The notes: generated from the sequence alone by a model not told the origin. A stretch of 8,074 nt of DNA from an uncultured Eubacterium sp. (GCA_902462495.1 CABQCC010000069.1:1-8074), one strand, 5' to 3'; positions 1-6,908 are shown, numbered from the stretch's first letter. Translations and numbers: made by a program.

Positions 1-1222
1 TCCGATCCCAGCAGTGATTTGTGTAGTCTGTTTGGAATGTTTCAAAGTTTTCCATAACCTTGTACATATCCTGCTCGTAAGGGTCGTATGCAGTGTGACC
101 TTGGTTAATTAAGAAGTCAAAGTTAAATACTGTGTCGAGTTCACCTCTGAAATCTGCGGTGAGCATTTTGTCCATCTCGATTCCCGCACCGCCACATTCA
201 CCGACGGTGTAAACATTGTAGTTGCCGAATGTCTTTTCTCTCATTTCGTGCAAGAATTCGTGCAAGCGTGGACCGTAGAAATAGTATTCCGCACCTTTGT
301 ATCCTGTGAGCATACCCATAAATGCGTTTGCTTCCGGCAGTCCCTTGGTCTTGCTGATGAAGTTGATTACATCCATTCTGAAACCGTCAACGCCTTTGTC
401 AAGCCACCACAACATCATTTCGTACACGCTTTGGCGAACTTTCTCGTTTTCCCAGTTCAAATCCATTTGCTTTTTGGTGAAAAGGTGAAGCGCCCATTGG
501 TTGAGATTTTCGTAGTAGTTCCACGCAGAACCCTTGAAAAGAGAAACCCAGTTGTTCGGCGGAGTGATGCCTGCGTCGGTTGCGTCACGCCATATGTAGT
601 AATCGTGGTATGGATTGTCCTTGCTCTTGAGTGCTTCCTTGAACCATTTGTGTTCATCGGAAGTGTGGTTCACAACAAGGTCAATGACGAGCTTCATATC
701 TCTTGCGTGAATTTCCTCAAGTAGTTTGTCAAAGTCCTCCATTGTGCCGAACTCTGCCATAATTTTTTGATAGTCACGGATGTCGTAACCGTTGTCGTCG
801 TTCGGGCTGTCATAAAACGGACTGCACCAAATTGTGTTAACGCCCAATTCCTGAAGATAGTCGAGCTTTTGACGAATTCCGTTTAAGTCGCCGATTCCGT
901 CACCGTTGCTGTCGTAAAACGAGCGAGGGTAGATTTGATAAACGATTGCTTCTTTCCACCATTTTTCGGTCATTTCACCTTGGTCGGTGATAACCTCGTC
1001 TTTTTCGAGATTGAGCATATCGCAAACCATTTGCACGGTCTTTTTGTCAAGAAGTCCGGCTGTTGCGGTTGTGAGCGTTTTAAATTTCAGCTTGCCCATA
1101 ATCCCCGAATTGATTAAATCTGTCGGCAAACGCAAAACGAGAAAAAGTTTTTCTATGACATCTTTTGCCATAGGGTTAACCATGGCTTCTTTTAATGTTG
1201 TGTTTGGCGTGATTTTATTCAT
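1..1222 (-). CDS. GH13 alpha-glucosidase (oligo-1,6-glucosidase type), C-terminus beyond window
   Basis: This is a cytoplasmic-type glycoside hydrolase family 13 enzyme (no signal peptide seen). It is expected to release glucose from the non-reducing ends of isomalto- or malto-oligosaccharides. The 407 visible codons have a helical extension (about 1-83) and then the catalytic barrel, starting at WWKEAIVYQIYPRSF (88-102). The GH13 calcium-site motif DSNGDGIGD is at 104-112, region I DLVVNHTS at 181-188, the QMDLNW segment (family usually QPDLN) at 252-257, and region II GFRMDVIN at 280-287 with nucleophile Asp284. Region III GEC has acid/base Glu342. Val directly after the nucleophile is typical of alpha-1,6-acting members. 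The third catalytic Asp (region IV) and the C-terminal beta domain lie past the window edge. The ATG at 1222 is chosen because a strong GGAGGTG ribosome site lies just upstream. Exact substrate is inferred; trehalose-6-phosphate hydrolase or dextran glucosidase are the alternatives. Confidence 0.93.
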   Translation of the reverse strand, partial: MNKITPNTTLKEAMVNPMAKDVIEKLFLVLRLPTDLINSGIMGKLKFKTLTTATAGLLDKKTVQMVCDMLNLEKDEVITDQGEMTEKWWKEAIVYQIYPRSFYDSNGDGIGDLNGIRQKLDYLQELGVNTIWCSPFYDSPNDDNGYDIRDYQKIMAEFGTMEDFDKLLEEIHARDMKLVIDLVVNHTSDEHKWFKEALKSKDNPYHDYYIWRDATDAGITPPNNWVSLFKGSAWNYYENLNQWALHLFTKKQMDLNWENEKVRQSVYEMMLWWLDKGVDGFRMDVINFISKTKGLPEANAFMGMLTGYKGAEYYFYGPRLHEFLHEMREKTFGNYNVYTVGECGGAGIEMDKMLTADFRGELDTVFNFDFLINQGHTAYDPYEQDMYKVMENFETFQTDYTNHCWDR

Positions 1223-1263
1223 GCCCACACCTCCCCTTTAATATATAAATTTTATACATCTTT

Positions 1264-1292
1264 ATAGTAGCACACTCAAAATGGGATTTCAA
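1264..1292 (-). promoter_or_regulatory. Candidate sigma-A promoter of the GH13 gene
   Basis: Read on the minus strand, TTGAAA (1287-1292) is followed by 17 bp and then TACTAT (1264-1269). Transcription would start near 1257 and give a leader of about 35 nt that carries the GGAGGTG ribosome site. Spacing is ideal, but the -10 matches consensus at only four positions, so this is a moderate candidate. Confidence 0.45.
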
Positions 1293-1304
1293 GGAAAATA
1301 CAAA

Positions 1305-1331
1305 TTAGCACTTTACGCCTTAAAATGCTAA
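1305..1331. promoter_or_regulatory. Degenerate CIRCE-like palindrome (second HrcA site candidate)
   Basis: TTAGCACTT, nine bases, then AAATGCTAA. Compared with the CIRCE consensus (TTAGCACTC-N9-GAGTGCTAA), 15 of 18 half-site positions match and the nine-base spacer is exact. It lies 12 bp upstream of the candidate -35 of the GH13 gene and is centred 104 bp from the perfect CIRCE. That it binds HrcA is inferred. Confidence 0.5.
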
Positions 1332-1350
1332 CAAAATGTGAATTTTAGAA

Positions 1351-1400
1351 TTTTTTTCAAAAAAAGTGTTGACAAATACTGTTTCGGGATATAATATAAT
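1351..1400 (+). promoter_or_regulatory. Sigma-A promoter of the hrcA-grpE-dnaK-dnaJ operon
   Basis: A consensus TTGACA -35 is at 1369-1374. The following AT-rich block offers overlapping -10 choices: TATAAT at 1390-1395 (15 bp spacer), TAATAT at 1392-1397 (17 bp) or TATAAT at 1395-1400 (20 bp). Just upstream of the -35, a run of seven T, one C and seven A (1351-1365) resembles an UP element that could contact the RNA polymerase alpha subunit. The start point would fall at about 1402-1407, immediately before or at the edge of CIRCE, so bound HrcA would block initiation or early elongation. Confidence 0.85.
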
Positions 1401-1408
1401 AAATGTAG

Positions 1409-1435
1409 TTAGCACTCAGGCACAAAGAGTGCTAA
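1409..1435. promoter_or_regulatory. CIRCE operator (HrcA binding site), perfect
   Basis: TTAGCACTC, nine bases (AGGCACAAA), then GAGTGCTAA: a perfect match to the CIRCE inverted repeat, both in half-sites and in spacer length. It sits directly downstream of the promoter and 6 bp before the hrcA ribosome site (AAGGAGG, 1441-1447). As the only CIRCE inside or in front of the operon, it should control all four heat-shock genes by HrcA repression. In transcribed RNA it also forms a hairpin in the 5' leader. Confidence 0.97.
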
Positions 1436-1454
1436 ACAAAAAGGAGGCGAGGAT

Positions 1455-2492
1455 ATGATTGGCAACAGACGGTCGGATATATTGAATTTTATTATTAATC
1501 ATTATATTCAGACGGGCGAACCGATGGGTTCAAAAACACTTTGTCAGTTGCTTCCTTATGCTGTTTCCTCCGCTACAATAAGAAATGAGATGGCGGCTCT
1601 CGGTGAGCTTGGGTTTTTGCAACAACGACACACATCCGGCGGCAGAATTCCGACAAACGCTTCTTATAGATATTATGTAGATAATTTGCTTGTGCCAAAA
1701 CCGCTCACACCGTTTGAAAAGCAAAAGATAAATCAGGTGTTGAGTGTCAACGCATCCGACCCCGAAAGATTGCTTGCCGATGCGGCAAAACTTTTGTCGG
1801 AGGCAACGGGATGCACCTCGTTTTTCTCAACGGTTAAGGATGAATATGATTGTGTGCAGGGTGCCGATTTGATTCCCGCAGGTGAAAAAAAGGCAATGCT
1901 TGTTATGCTCACGGTCGGAGGTAAAATTAAGTCCTCGGTCATTCAAATGCCGTGCAGGATAGATGACAATTTCAGACGACTATTTTATGTGTTGGCAAGA
2001 GAGTTCTTCATCGGTGTTCCGGTAAACGAAATCAATATGTCGCTCATTCAGTCAACAGCGCCTGTGCTTCGTGACAGATTGTTTGATATGCTTCCTGTGT
2101 TGTCGTCGTTTTGCTCACTTTGCAAAGAAGCGAGCGAGGGCACACTTCAAATCTACGGTCAAAACAATTTGCTCAAGCAAGAGGAATTCGGCGAATCGGT
2201 GTTCGGACTTCTTACATTCCTTGCAGAAAAGACAAAGTTTGAAGATATGCTCACGCAGATTGCAAAAAGCAAAATCCAAAGTGCACTTTTCCTCGGAGAA
2301 GAAAATCCGATATACGAGCTTAAAAATACAGCCACGGCGGTTGCAAAGTTTGAATATTATGACGACCAGCTTGCAACCCTCGGCATTATAGGCTCATTGA
2401 GAATTGATTATAGCTCTATTCTTCCGAGAATAGATTATATAGTAAAAACCTGTTCTGATTTATTAAAGGAGGGTGGAGTAATATATGAGTAA
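1455..2492 (+). CDS. hrcA: Heat-inducible transcription repressor HrcA
   Basis: HrcA is the dimeric repressor that binds CIRCE and shuts off class I heat-shock genes; in studied bacteria GroEL keeps it active. The 345-residue length is normal for the family. The N-terminal winged-helix region (about 1-75) contains the family hallmarks GEPMGSKTL (21-29), SSATIRNEMAALGELGFL (38-55, recognition helix region) and HTSGGRIPT (59-67), followed by YRYYVD. The central part is variable, as usual. The C-terminus keeps the typical pattern LGIIGSLRIDYSSILPRIDY before a final helix. The ATG at 1455 follows AAGGAGG with a 7-nt gap and no longer in-frame start is supported. It is first in the operon, directly behind CIRCE, so it is autoregulated. 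Its last codons overlap the grpE start. Confidence 0.97.
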   Translation: MIGNRRSDILNFIINHYIQTGEPMGSKTLCQLLPYAVSSATIRNEMAALGELGFLQQRHTSGGRIPTNASYRYYVDNLLVPKPLTPFEKQKINQVLSVNASDPERLLADAAKLLSEATGCTSFFSTVKDEYDCVQGADLIPAGEKKAMLVMLTVGGKIKSSVIQMPCRIDDNFRRLFYVLAREFFIGVPVNEINMSLIQSTAPVLRDRLFDMLPVLSSFCSLCKEASEGTLQIYGQNNLLKQEEFGESVFGLLTFLAEKTKFEDMLTQIAKSKIQSALFLGEENPIYELKNTATAVAKFEYYDDQLATLGIIGSLRIDYSSILPRIDYIVKTCSDLLKEGGVIYE

Positions 2493-3018
2493 GAAAGAAA
2501 CCAAAGCAAAAGAAAATAAAGAACAAAACACTTCTGCCGAAACAGAAGAAAAGGCAGTTGATACCGAGGTTGAGGAAACAAAAGAGCCAACCGTTGAAGA
2601 TCAGCTTGCGGATATGAAAAAACAGCTTGCTTATACGGCTGCTGAATATGCAAATTTCAGAGCGAGATCGGCAAAGGAAAAGGAGCAAACCTATTCCAAT
2701 GCAAAAGGCAATGTAGTTGCCGAGATTTTGCCTGTTATTGATAACCTCGAAAGAGCACTTAACCAAGACGGTGAAGATTTTGAGGCACTCAAAAAGGGTG
2801 TTGAGATGACGCTTGAAGGCTTGATGTCGGCTCTTTCAAAAATCGGCGTTGAAGCCTATGGCGAAAGCGGTGAGAACTTTGACCCTAACTTCCATAATGC
2901 AGTGATGCATATTGAAAATGACGGACTTGAAGAAAATGTAATCACCGATGTTTTCCAAAAAGGATACAAAATCGGCGACCGAGTTATCAGACCGGCTATG
3001 GTAAAGACAGCTAACTGA
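2485..3018 (+). CDS. grpE: GrpE, nucleotide exchange factor of DnaK
   Basis: GrpE is a homodimeric cytoplasmic co-chaperone that drives ADP release from DnaK and also acts as a thermosensor. The 177-residue protein has a very acidic/lysine-rich disordered N-terminus (1-37) and then the long coiled-coil region (about 38-90, including AAEYANFRARSAKEKE and ILPVIDNLERAL). It ends in the beta-wing domain with the GrpE signature FDPNFHNAVMHI (132-143), GYKIGDRVIRPAMVKT (160-175). The start at 2485 lies inside the end of hrcA, so the two genes overlap by 8 bp. The ribosome site AAAGGAGG is inside hrcA, which suggests translational coupling of repressor and chaperone synthesis. dnaK follows after 45 bp in the same transcript. 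Confidence 0.97.
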   Translation: MSKKETKAKENKEQNTSAETEEKAVDTEVEETKEPTVEDQLADMKKQLAYTAAEYANFRARSAKEKEQTYSNAKGNVVAEILPVIDNLERALNQDGEDFEALKKGVEMTLEGLMSALSKIGVEAYGESGENFDPNFHNAVMHIENDGLEENVITDVFQKGYKIGDRVIRPAMVKTAN

Positions 3019-3063
3019 TAACAAATCAAATTAGTAATTATTCAGAAAAGGAGATATTTTATT

Positions 3064-4911
3064 ATGGGAAAGATTATTGGTATTGACTTAGGTACAACAA
3101 ACAGCTGTGTTGCAGTAATCGAAGGCGGCGAAGCAGTTGTAATTCCAAACGCAGAGGGTGCAAGAACAACTCCTTCTGTTGTAGCATTCACAAAGGACGG
3201 CGAAAGAATGGTAGGCGCTGTTGCAAAGCGTCAGGCTATCACAAATCCGGACAAAACAATTTCATCAATCAAAAGACATATGGGCAGTGACTACAAGGTA
3301 GACATTGACGGCAAGGACTATACTCCGCAAGAAATTTCTTCAATCATTCTTCAAAAACTCAAGGGTGATGCAGAAGCTTATCTCGGTCAAAAGGTAACAG
3401 AGGCTGTTATCACGGTTCCTGCTTACTTCACAGACTCACAGCGTCAGGCAACAAAGGACGCAGGCAAGATTGCTGGTCTTGAAGTAAAAAGAATTATCAA
3501 CGAGCCTACAGCTGCCGCTTTGGCATTTGGTATTGATAAGGAAGACGACCAAAAGGTTATGGTTTACGACCTCGGCGGCGGTACATTCGATGTATCTATC
3601 ATCGAAATGGGCGACGGTGTTCAGGAAGTTCTTGCAACAGCAGGTAACAACCACCTTGGCGGTGATGACTTCGATAAGAGAATTATGGATTGGCTTATTG
3701 CTGATTTCAAGGCACAAAACGGCATTGACCTTTCAGCAGATAAGATGGCTATGCAGCGTGTTAAGGAAGCAGCAGAAAAGGCAAAGATTGACCTTTCGGG
3801 TATGACTCAGGCTCAAATCTCACTTCCGTTCATCACAGCAGACGCAACAGGTCCAAAGCACCTTGAAGCAACTCTTACAAGAGCAAAGTTCAACGAAATG
3901 ACAGCAGACCTTGTTGAAGCAACAATGGGTCCTGTTCGTCAGGCAATGAAAGATTCAGGCCTTTCAATGAACGACCTTGACAAGATTCTCCTTGTCGGCG
4001 GTTCAACTCGTATTCCGGCAGTTCAGGAAGCAATCAAGAGCTTCTCAGGCAAAGAGCCGTTCAAGGGCATCAACCCTGATGAATGTGTTGCTATGGGTGC
4101 TGCAATTCAGGGCGGTGTTCTCAACAACGATGTTGACGGCTTGGTACTTCTTGATGTTACACCTCTTTCACTCGGTATCGAAACAATGGGCGGTGTAAAC
4201 ACAGTTATCATCGAGCGTAACACAACAATTCCTACAAAGAAATCACAGATTTTCTCAACAGCCGCAGATAACCAAACTTCAGTAGAAGTTCATGTTCTTC
4301 AGGGCGAAAGAGAATTTGCAAAGGATAACAAAACTCTCGGTATGTTCCACCTTGACGGTATTATGCCGGCTCGCCGTGGTGTTCCACAGATTGAAGTTAC
4401 ATTCGATATTGATGAAAACGGTATCGTTCATGTAAGCGCAAAGGATCTTGGCACAGGCAAGGAACAGAATATCTCAATCACAGCTTCTTCAAATATGTCT
4501 AAGGACGATATTGACAAGGCTGTAAGAGAAGCAGAGCAATTTGCAGAAGAAGATAAGAAGAAGAGAGAAGCTGTTGATATCCGTAACAACGCAGACCAAA
4601 TGGTATATCAAACAGAAAAGATGCTTTCGGAAGATGCAGACAAGTTCTCTGCAGATGACAAGAGCGCTCTTGAAGCAAAACTCAACGACCTCAAGGAAGC
4701 ATTGAAAGGCGACGACACAGACGCTATCAAGGCAAAGCAAGAGGATCTCACAAACAAGTTCTATGAGGTTTCTCAAAAGGTATATGAAGCAGCACAGGCA
4801 GCACAGAATGCACAGGCAGGTGCTCAACAGCAGGCAGACCCTAATGCAGGACAGCAGGATGGCAACGCAGGCTATACAGATGCTGATTATACAGAGGTTG
4901 ACGACAACTAA
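3064..4911 (+). CDS. dnaK: Molecular chaperone DnaK (Hsp70)
   Basis: DnaK is the ATP-driven Hsp70 that binds exposed hydrophobic peptide segments; DnaJ stimulates its ATPase and GrpE resets it. All three family signatures are present: IDLGTTNS (7-14), [14 protein letters not shown] (167-180) and [15 protein letters not shown] (308-322). The ATPase catalytic Lys70 is in SSIKRHMG. The interdomain linker is [14 protein letters not shown] (361-374), followed by the substrate-binding beta domain, the helical lid and a Gln/Gly/Ala-rich tail ending EVDDN. The roughly two-dozen-residue insert of diderm DnaKs is absent near 75-85, which marks a monoderm lineage. Asn196 sits where E. coli has the autophosphorylated Thr199; I recall Asn there in other Firmicutes too. 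Length 615 is normal. The ATG is preceded by AAGGAG (3048-3053). Codon use appears more biased than in neighbours, as expected of a highly expressed gene. Confidence 0.99.
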   Translation: MGKIIGIDLGTTNSCVAVIEGGEAVVIPNAEGARTTPSVVAFTKDGERMVGAVAKRQAITNPDKTISSIKRHMGSDYKVDIDGKDYTPQEISSIILQKLKGDAEAYLGQKVTEAVITVPAYFTDSQRQATKDAGKIAGLEVKRIINEPTAAALAFGIDKEDDQKVMVYDLGGGTFDVSIIEMGDGVQEVLATAGNNHLGGDDFDKRIMDWLIADFKAQNGIDLSADKMAMQRVKEAAEKAKIDLSGMTQAQISLPFITADATGPKHLEATLTRAKFNEMTADLVEATMGPVRQAMKDSGLSMNDLDKILLVGGSTRIPAVQEAIKSFSGKEPFKGINPDECVAMGAAIQGGVLNNDVDGLVLLDVTPLSLGIETMGGVNTVIIERNTTIPTKKSQIFSTAADNQTSVEVHVLQGEREFAKDNKTLGMFHLDGIMPARRGVPQIEVTFDIDENGIVHVSAKDLGTGKEQNISITASSNMSKDDIDKAVREAEQFAEEDKKKREAVDIRNNADQMVYQTEKMLSEDADKFSADDKSALEAKLNDLKEALKGDDTDAIKAKQEDLTNKFYEVSQKVYEAAQAAQNAQAGAQQQADPNAGQQDGNAGYTDADYTEVDDN

Positions 4912-4924
4912 TAAAAATCAATAA

Positions 4925-4957
4925 GCAGAACGGGGTGGCTTCGGTCACCCATTCTGT
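4925..4957 (+). other. UUCG-capped hairpin between dnaK and dnaJ
   Basis: A seven-pair stem (GGGTGGC at 4933-4939 against GTCACCC at 4944-4950, one G-U pair) is closed by a C(TTCG)G tetraloop, one of the most stable RNA loops. A lower five-pair stem (4926-4930 with 4952-4956) continues it beyond a small internal loop. It begins 13 bp after the dnaK stop and ends 9 bp before the dnaJ ribosome site. No T-run follows, so it is not a standard terminator. A role in mRNA processing, dnaK 3' end protection or lowering dnaJ output is inferred. Confidence 0.7.
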
Positions 4958-4982
4958 GATATAATAGGAGGGCAATCAATTT

Positions 4983-6140
4983 ATGCCTGAACAAAAAAGA
5001 GATTACTATGAGGTGCTCGGTGTACAAAAGGGCGCAACAAATGACGAAATCAAAAAAGCGTTTCGTCAGGCTGCAAAAAAATATCATCCCGATTTGAACA
5101 AGGACGACCCATCGGCAGCAGAAAAATTCAAGGAATGTAACGAGGCTTACTCTGTTTTGTCCGATGCAGATAAAAGAGCAAAGTATGACCAATTCGGCTT
5201 TGCCGGCGTTGACCCTAATTATGCGGCAAGTCAAGGCGGATATGGTGGCGGAGCAGGTGGCTTCGGCTTTGACGGAGATATAGACCTCGGCGATATTTTC
5301 AGTAGCTTCTTCGGAGGCGGCGGAGGTTTCGGCGGATTTGGCGGAGGCAGAAATCCAAATGCTCCGCAACGAGGCAGAGATATTCAAACAACCGTTACCA
5401 TTTCTTTTGAGGAAGCCGCAAAGGGTTGCAAGAAAACCGTTGAAGTGTCAAAGGTTGAGGATTGCTCAAAGTGTCACGGCACAGGTTGTGCAGAGGGCAC
5501 AAGTCCGAAAACTTGTACACAGTGCGGCGGCAGCGGTCATATTACCGTTCAGCAAGGTTCGGGATTTTTCCAAGTCAGTTCAACAAGACCTTGTCCAACC
5601 TGTAATGGCACAGGTAAAATTATCGACAAGCCTTGCACCAAATGTGCAGGCAGAGGTAAGGTTCGCAGAAAGACAAAGGTTGACATCAACATTCCTGCCG
5701 GCATTGACAACAATCAGGTTGTTACTGCAAGAGGTTTGGGTGATGTCGGTATAAACGGCGGACCTGCGGGTGACCTTAGAGTCGGCGTTATCGTTGAGGA
5801 CCACAAGGATTTTGTTCGTGACGGCTATGATATTCATTACGAAAAGCATATCAGCATTGTCGAGGCTTGTCTCGGCGTTAAGGTGCGTATTCCAACCCTT
5901 GACGGCGATGTTGAGTATTCCGTTCCGTCGGGAACACAGCCGAACGAAGTGTTCAGACTAAAGGGCAAAGGTATTCAGCGACTTAACAGCGTTGCAAAGG
6001 GCGACCTTTATGTTCATATCGTTGTTGATATTCCAAAGTCACTCACCGAGGAACAAAAGAGATTACTTAAAGAATTTGACAAGTCCTATGTTGCCAATAA
6101 GGGTAAGGAAGGCTTCTTTGACAAGTTCAAGAAAAAATAA
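4983..6140 (+). CDS. dnaJ: Chaperone DnaJ (type I Hsp40)
   Basis: DnaJ delivers unfolded clients to DnaK and triggers its ATP hydrolysis. The 385-residue protein is a full type I Hsp40. The J domain (about 6-71) has the essential HPD at 35-37. A Gly/Phe-rich region (about 83-122) follows, with runs such as [13 protein letters not shown]. The zinc region carries four CxxCxGxG repeats at 161-168, 178-185, 204-211 and 218-225, all eight cysteines intact. C-terminal substrate-binding domains I/II and a lysine-rich tail complete it. The ATG at 4983 is preceded by AGGAGGG (4966-4972), a 10-nt gap. It is the last gene of the operon, 71 bp after dnaK. In Bacillus subtilis prmA follows dnaJ; here a terminator ends the operon at once. 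Confidence 0.98.
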   Translation: MPEQKRDYYEVLGVQKGATNDEIKKAFRQAAKKYHPDLNKDDPSAAEKFKECNEAYSVLSDADKRAKYDQFGFAGVDPNYAASQGGYGGGAGGFGFDGDIDLGDIFSSFFGGGGGFGGFGGGRNPNAPQRGRDIQTTVTISFEEAAKGCKKTVEVSKVEDCSKCHGTGCAEGTSPKTCTQCGGSGHITVQQGSGFFQVSSTRPCPTCNGTGKIIDKPCTKCAGRGKVRRKTKVDINIPAGIDNNQVVTARGLGDVGINGGPAGDLRVGVIVEDHKDFVRDGYDIHYEKHISIVEACLGVKVRIPTLDGDVEYSVPSGTQPNEVFRLKGKGIQRLNSVAKGDLYVHIVVDIPKSLTEEQKRLLKEFDKSYVANKGKEGFFDKFKKK

Positions 6141-6153
6141 AATTTCAAAGCAA

Positions 6154-6189
6154 AAGGCAGGCTGATTTTCAGCCTGCCTTATAAATTTT
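6154..6189. terminator. Bidirectional intrinsic terminator after dnaJ
   Basis: A 12-pair stem with no mismatch runs from AAGGCAGGCTGA (6154-6165) to TCAGCCTGCCTT (6169-6180), closing a 3-nt loop, 13 bp after the dnaJ stop. On the plus strand the stem is followed by TT-ATAAA-TTTT, a broken T-tract. On the minus strand the stem is followed directly by TTTTGCTTT. It can therefore end transcription from both sides and separates the heat-shock operon from the convergent gene, whose stop codon lies at its base. Confidence 0.9.
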
Positions 6190-6679
6190 CTAAATCTTTA
6201 ATCTTTGATATTTTGATGTGCTTTTGTGCTTCAAGCTTATTTTGAAAAACGGTTATGTGCTCGTCCGTAAGAGGGGTATATAACTGTTTTTTAAATGTGC
6301 CGTTACTAATGGCGGTGATAAAGTTGCTTAAGGTATATTTCAAATTGTATGCTTTTAATGTGTGGTTATCTATGTAGCAAATCGATTTTTTCGATTCAAT
6401 ATCGGGGAAGTCGTCTGTAACAGCGTAAACACCGCTTTCGTCCGAAGCGAAAATGTTTATGTAAGGTATGGCATAAATTTCCGTTGAACAGTCCCGTTCA
6501 TCAAGAAAAAAGTTTATGCCGTATTTTTCTTTTGCCGTGTTAATAAAATTTGAATCATCCTTGTCAACAATCGGAATTGCGATTTTTCCGCAAGTTATAA
6601 ATTCGTCATTTTTTGAATTGAAGAAATAAGCGGAACAATCATCAAAAAACATTTCGCTTGTATCAATGTAGTAAATCAT
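6179..6679 (-). CDS. Hypothetical protein, weakly SMI1/KNR4 (SUKH)-like
   Basis: I do not recognise this 166-residue, acidic-to-neutral protein. It has no signal peptide, no clear membrane helix and no catalytic motif I can name. Residues about 74-124 (INIFASDESGVYAV..., then YIDNHTLKAYNLKYTLSNFITAI) have the rhythm of SMI1/KNR4 (SUKH) proteins: a strand with FASD-G, a strand reporting state, then a helix resembling the SFEEFL element. This is a weak impression only. SUKH proteins are often immunity factors against contact-delivered toxins, but no toxin is seen here. The start at 6679 is chosen over upstream in-frame Met codons for two reasons: AAGGA lies 10 nt before it, and a strong promoter -10 overlaps the next Met upstream. 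It is convergent with dnaJ and appears monocistronic. Confidence 0.75.
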   Translation of the reverse strand: MIYYIDTSEMFFDDCSAYFFNSKNDEFITCGKIAIPIVDKDDSNFINTAKEKYGINFFLDERDCSTEIYAIPYINIFASDESGVYAVTDDFPDIESKKSICYIDNHTLKAYNLKYTLSNFITAISNGTFKKQLYTPLTDEHITVFQNKLEAQKHIKISKIKDLENL

Positions 6680-6689
6680 AGGTTTAACA

Positions 6690-6694
6690 TCCTT
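6690..6694 (-). promoter_or_regulatory. Ribosome site fixing the start of the hypothetical gene
   Basis: On the minus strand AAGGA is followed by 10 nt and the ATG at 6679. Upstream in-frame Met codons lack any comparable site, so this one decides the 166-residue start over longer readings of up to 211 residues. Confidence 0.65.
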
Positions 6695-6710
6695 GTTTTG
6701 TTGTAATCTC

Positions 6711-6739
6711 ATTATAAATTTTATTGAAATGAAAAGCAA
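6711..6739 (-). promoter_or_regulatory. Sigma-A promoter of the hypothetical gene
   Basis: On the minus strand TTGCTT (6734-6739) is followed by exactly 17 bp and a consensus TATAAT (6711-6716). The start point would be about 6704, giving a leader of about 25 nt with the AAGGA site. It is among the best promoter matches in the window and shows that the gene is transcribed separately from its neighbours. Confidence 0.8.
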
Positions 6740-6828
6740 GCTTAAAAATTTTTTGCCGATTTGGGTGTTTTTATGCTTTTGTTGTTGCATATAGCGAATA
6801 TCAGATGTCCGCAAAATAACACGCTTGG

Positions 6829-6857
6829 TTGCAGGGGCATATTATGTAATGTAATAT
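6829..6857 (+). promoter_or_regulatory. Weak promoter candidate for the lysis cassette
   Basis: TTGCAG (6829-6834), 17 bp, TAATAT (6852-6857). Spacing is right, but the -35 matches at three positions and the -10 at four. It is the best candidate I see in the 229-bp divergent gap (6680-6908), where the cassette must be transcribed from if it is autonomous. A phage-specific or activator-dependent promoter is also possible. Confidence 0.3.
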
Positions 6858-6871
6858 AGAAGCTGTCCCCG

Positions 6872-6893
6872 AGGGTGCTGTGCACCTTTATTT
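6872..6893 (+). terminator. Hairpin in the leader of the lysis cassette (terminator or attenuator-like)
   Basis: AGGGTGC (6872-6878) pairs with GCACCTT (6882-6888) across a TGT loop, seven pairs including one G-U. The right arm runs into TTTATTT (6887-6893), a short U-rich stretch. It lies just before the ribosome site AAAGGAG (6895-6901) of the first cassette gene. It could be a weak terminator of upstream reading or a leader attenuator; the U-tract is broken by an A. Confidence 0.45.
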
Positions 6894-6908
6894 GAAAGGA
6901 GCGAAAGC

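Noticed and set aside
248..724. Plus-strand open frame of 158 codons
   Set aside because: It lies antisense to the GH13 gene, whose frame contains conserved catalytic motifs over the same stretch; the plus-strand product has no recognisable features.
1268..1277. TAGCACACTC as a third CIRCE half-site
   Set aside because: It has a two-base insertion relative to the half-site and no matching right half nine bases away.
3012..3048. CTGATAA...TTATTCAG imperfect hairpin between grpE and dnaK
   Set aside because: The stem is short, AT-rich and bulged, with a long loop; it is not distinguishable from chance.
3643..3660. Asn196 in DnaK in place of the E. coli autophosphorylated Thr199 as a lost function
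   Set aside because: Asn at this position is, as far as I recall, normal in other Firmicutes DnaKs, and all ATP-binding signatures are intact.
4957..4965. Extended -10 sequence TGATATAAT just before dnaJ as an internal promoter
   Set aside because: There is no acceptable -35, and the start point would fall around 4972, inside or at the end of the dnaJ ribosome site, leaving a transcript that lacks it.
6680..6814. Longer N-terminus (up to 45 extra residues) for the minus-strand hypothetical gene
   Set aside because: The strong TATAAT -10 overlaps the upstream Met codon near 6712, and no ribosome site precedes the upstream Met codons, while AAGGA correctly precedes 6679.
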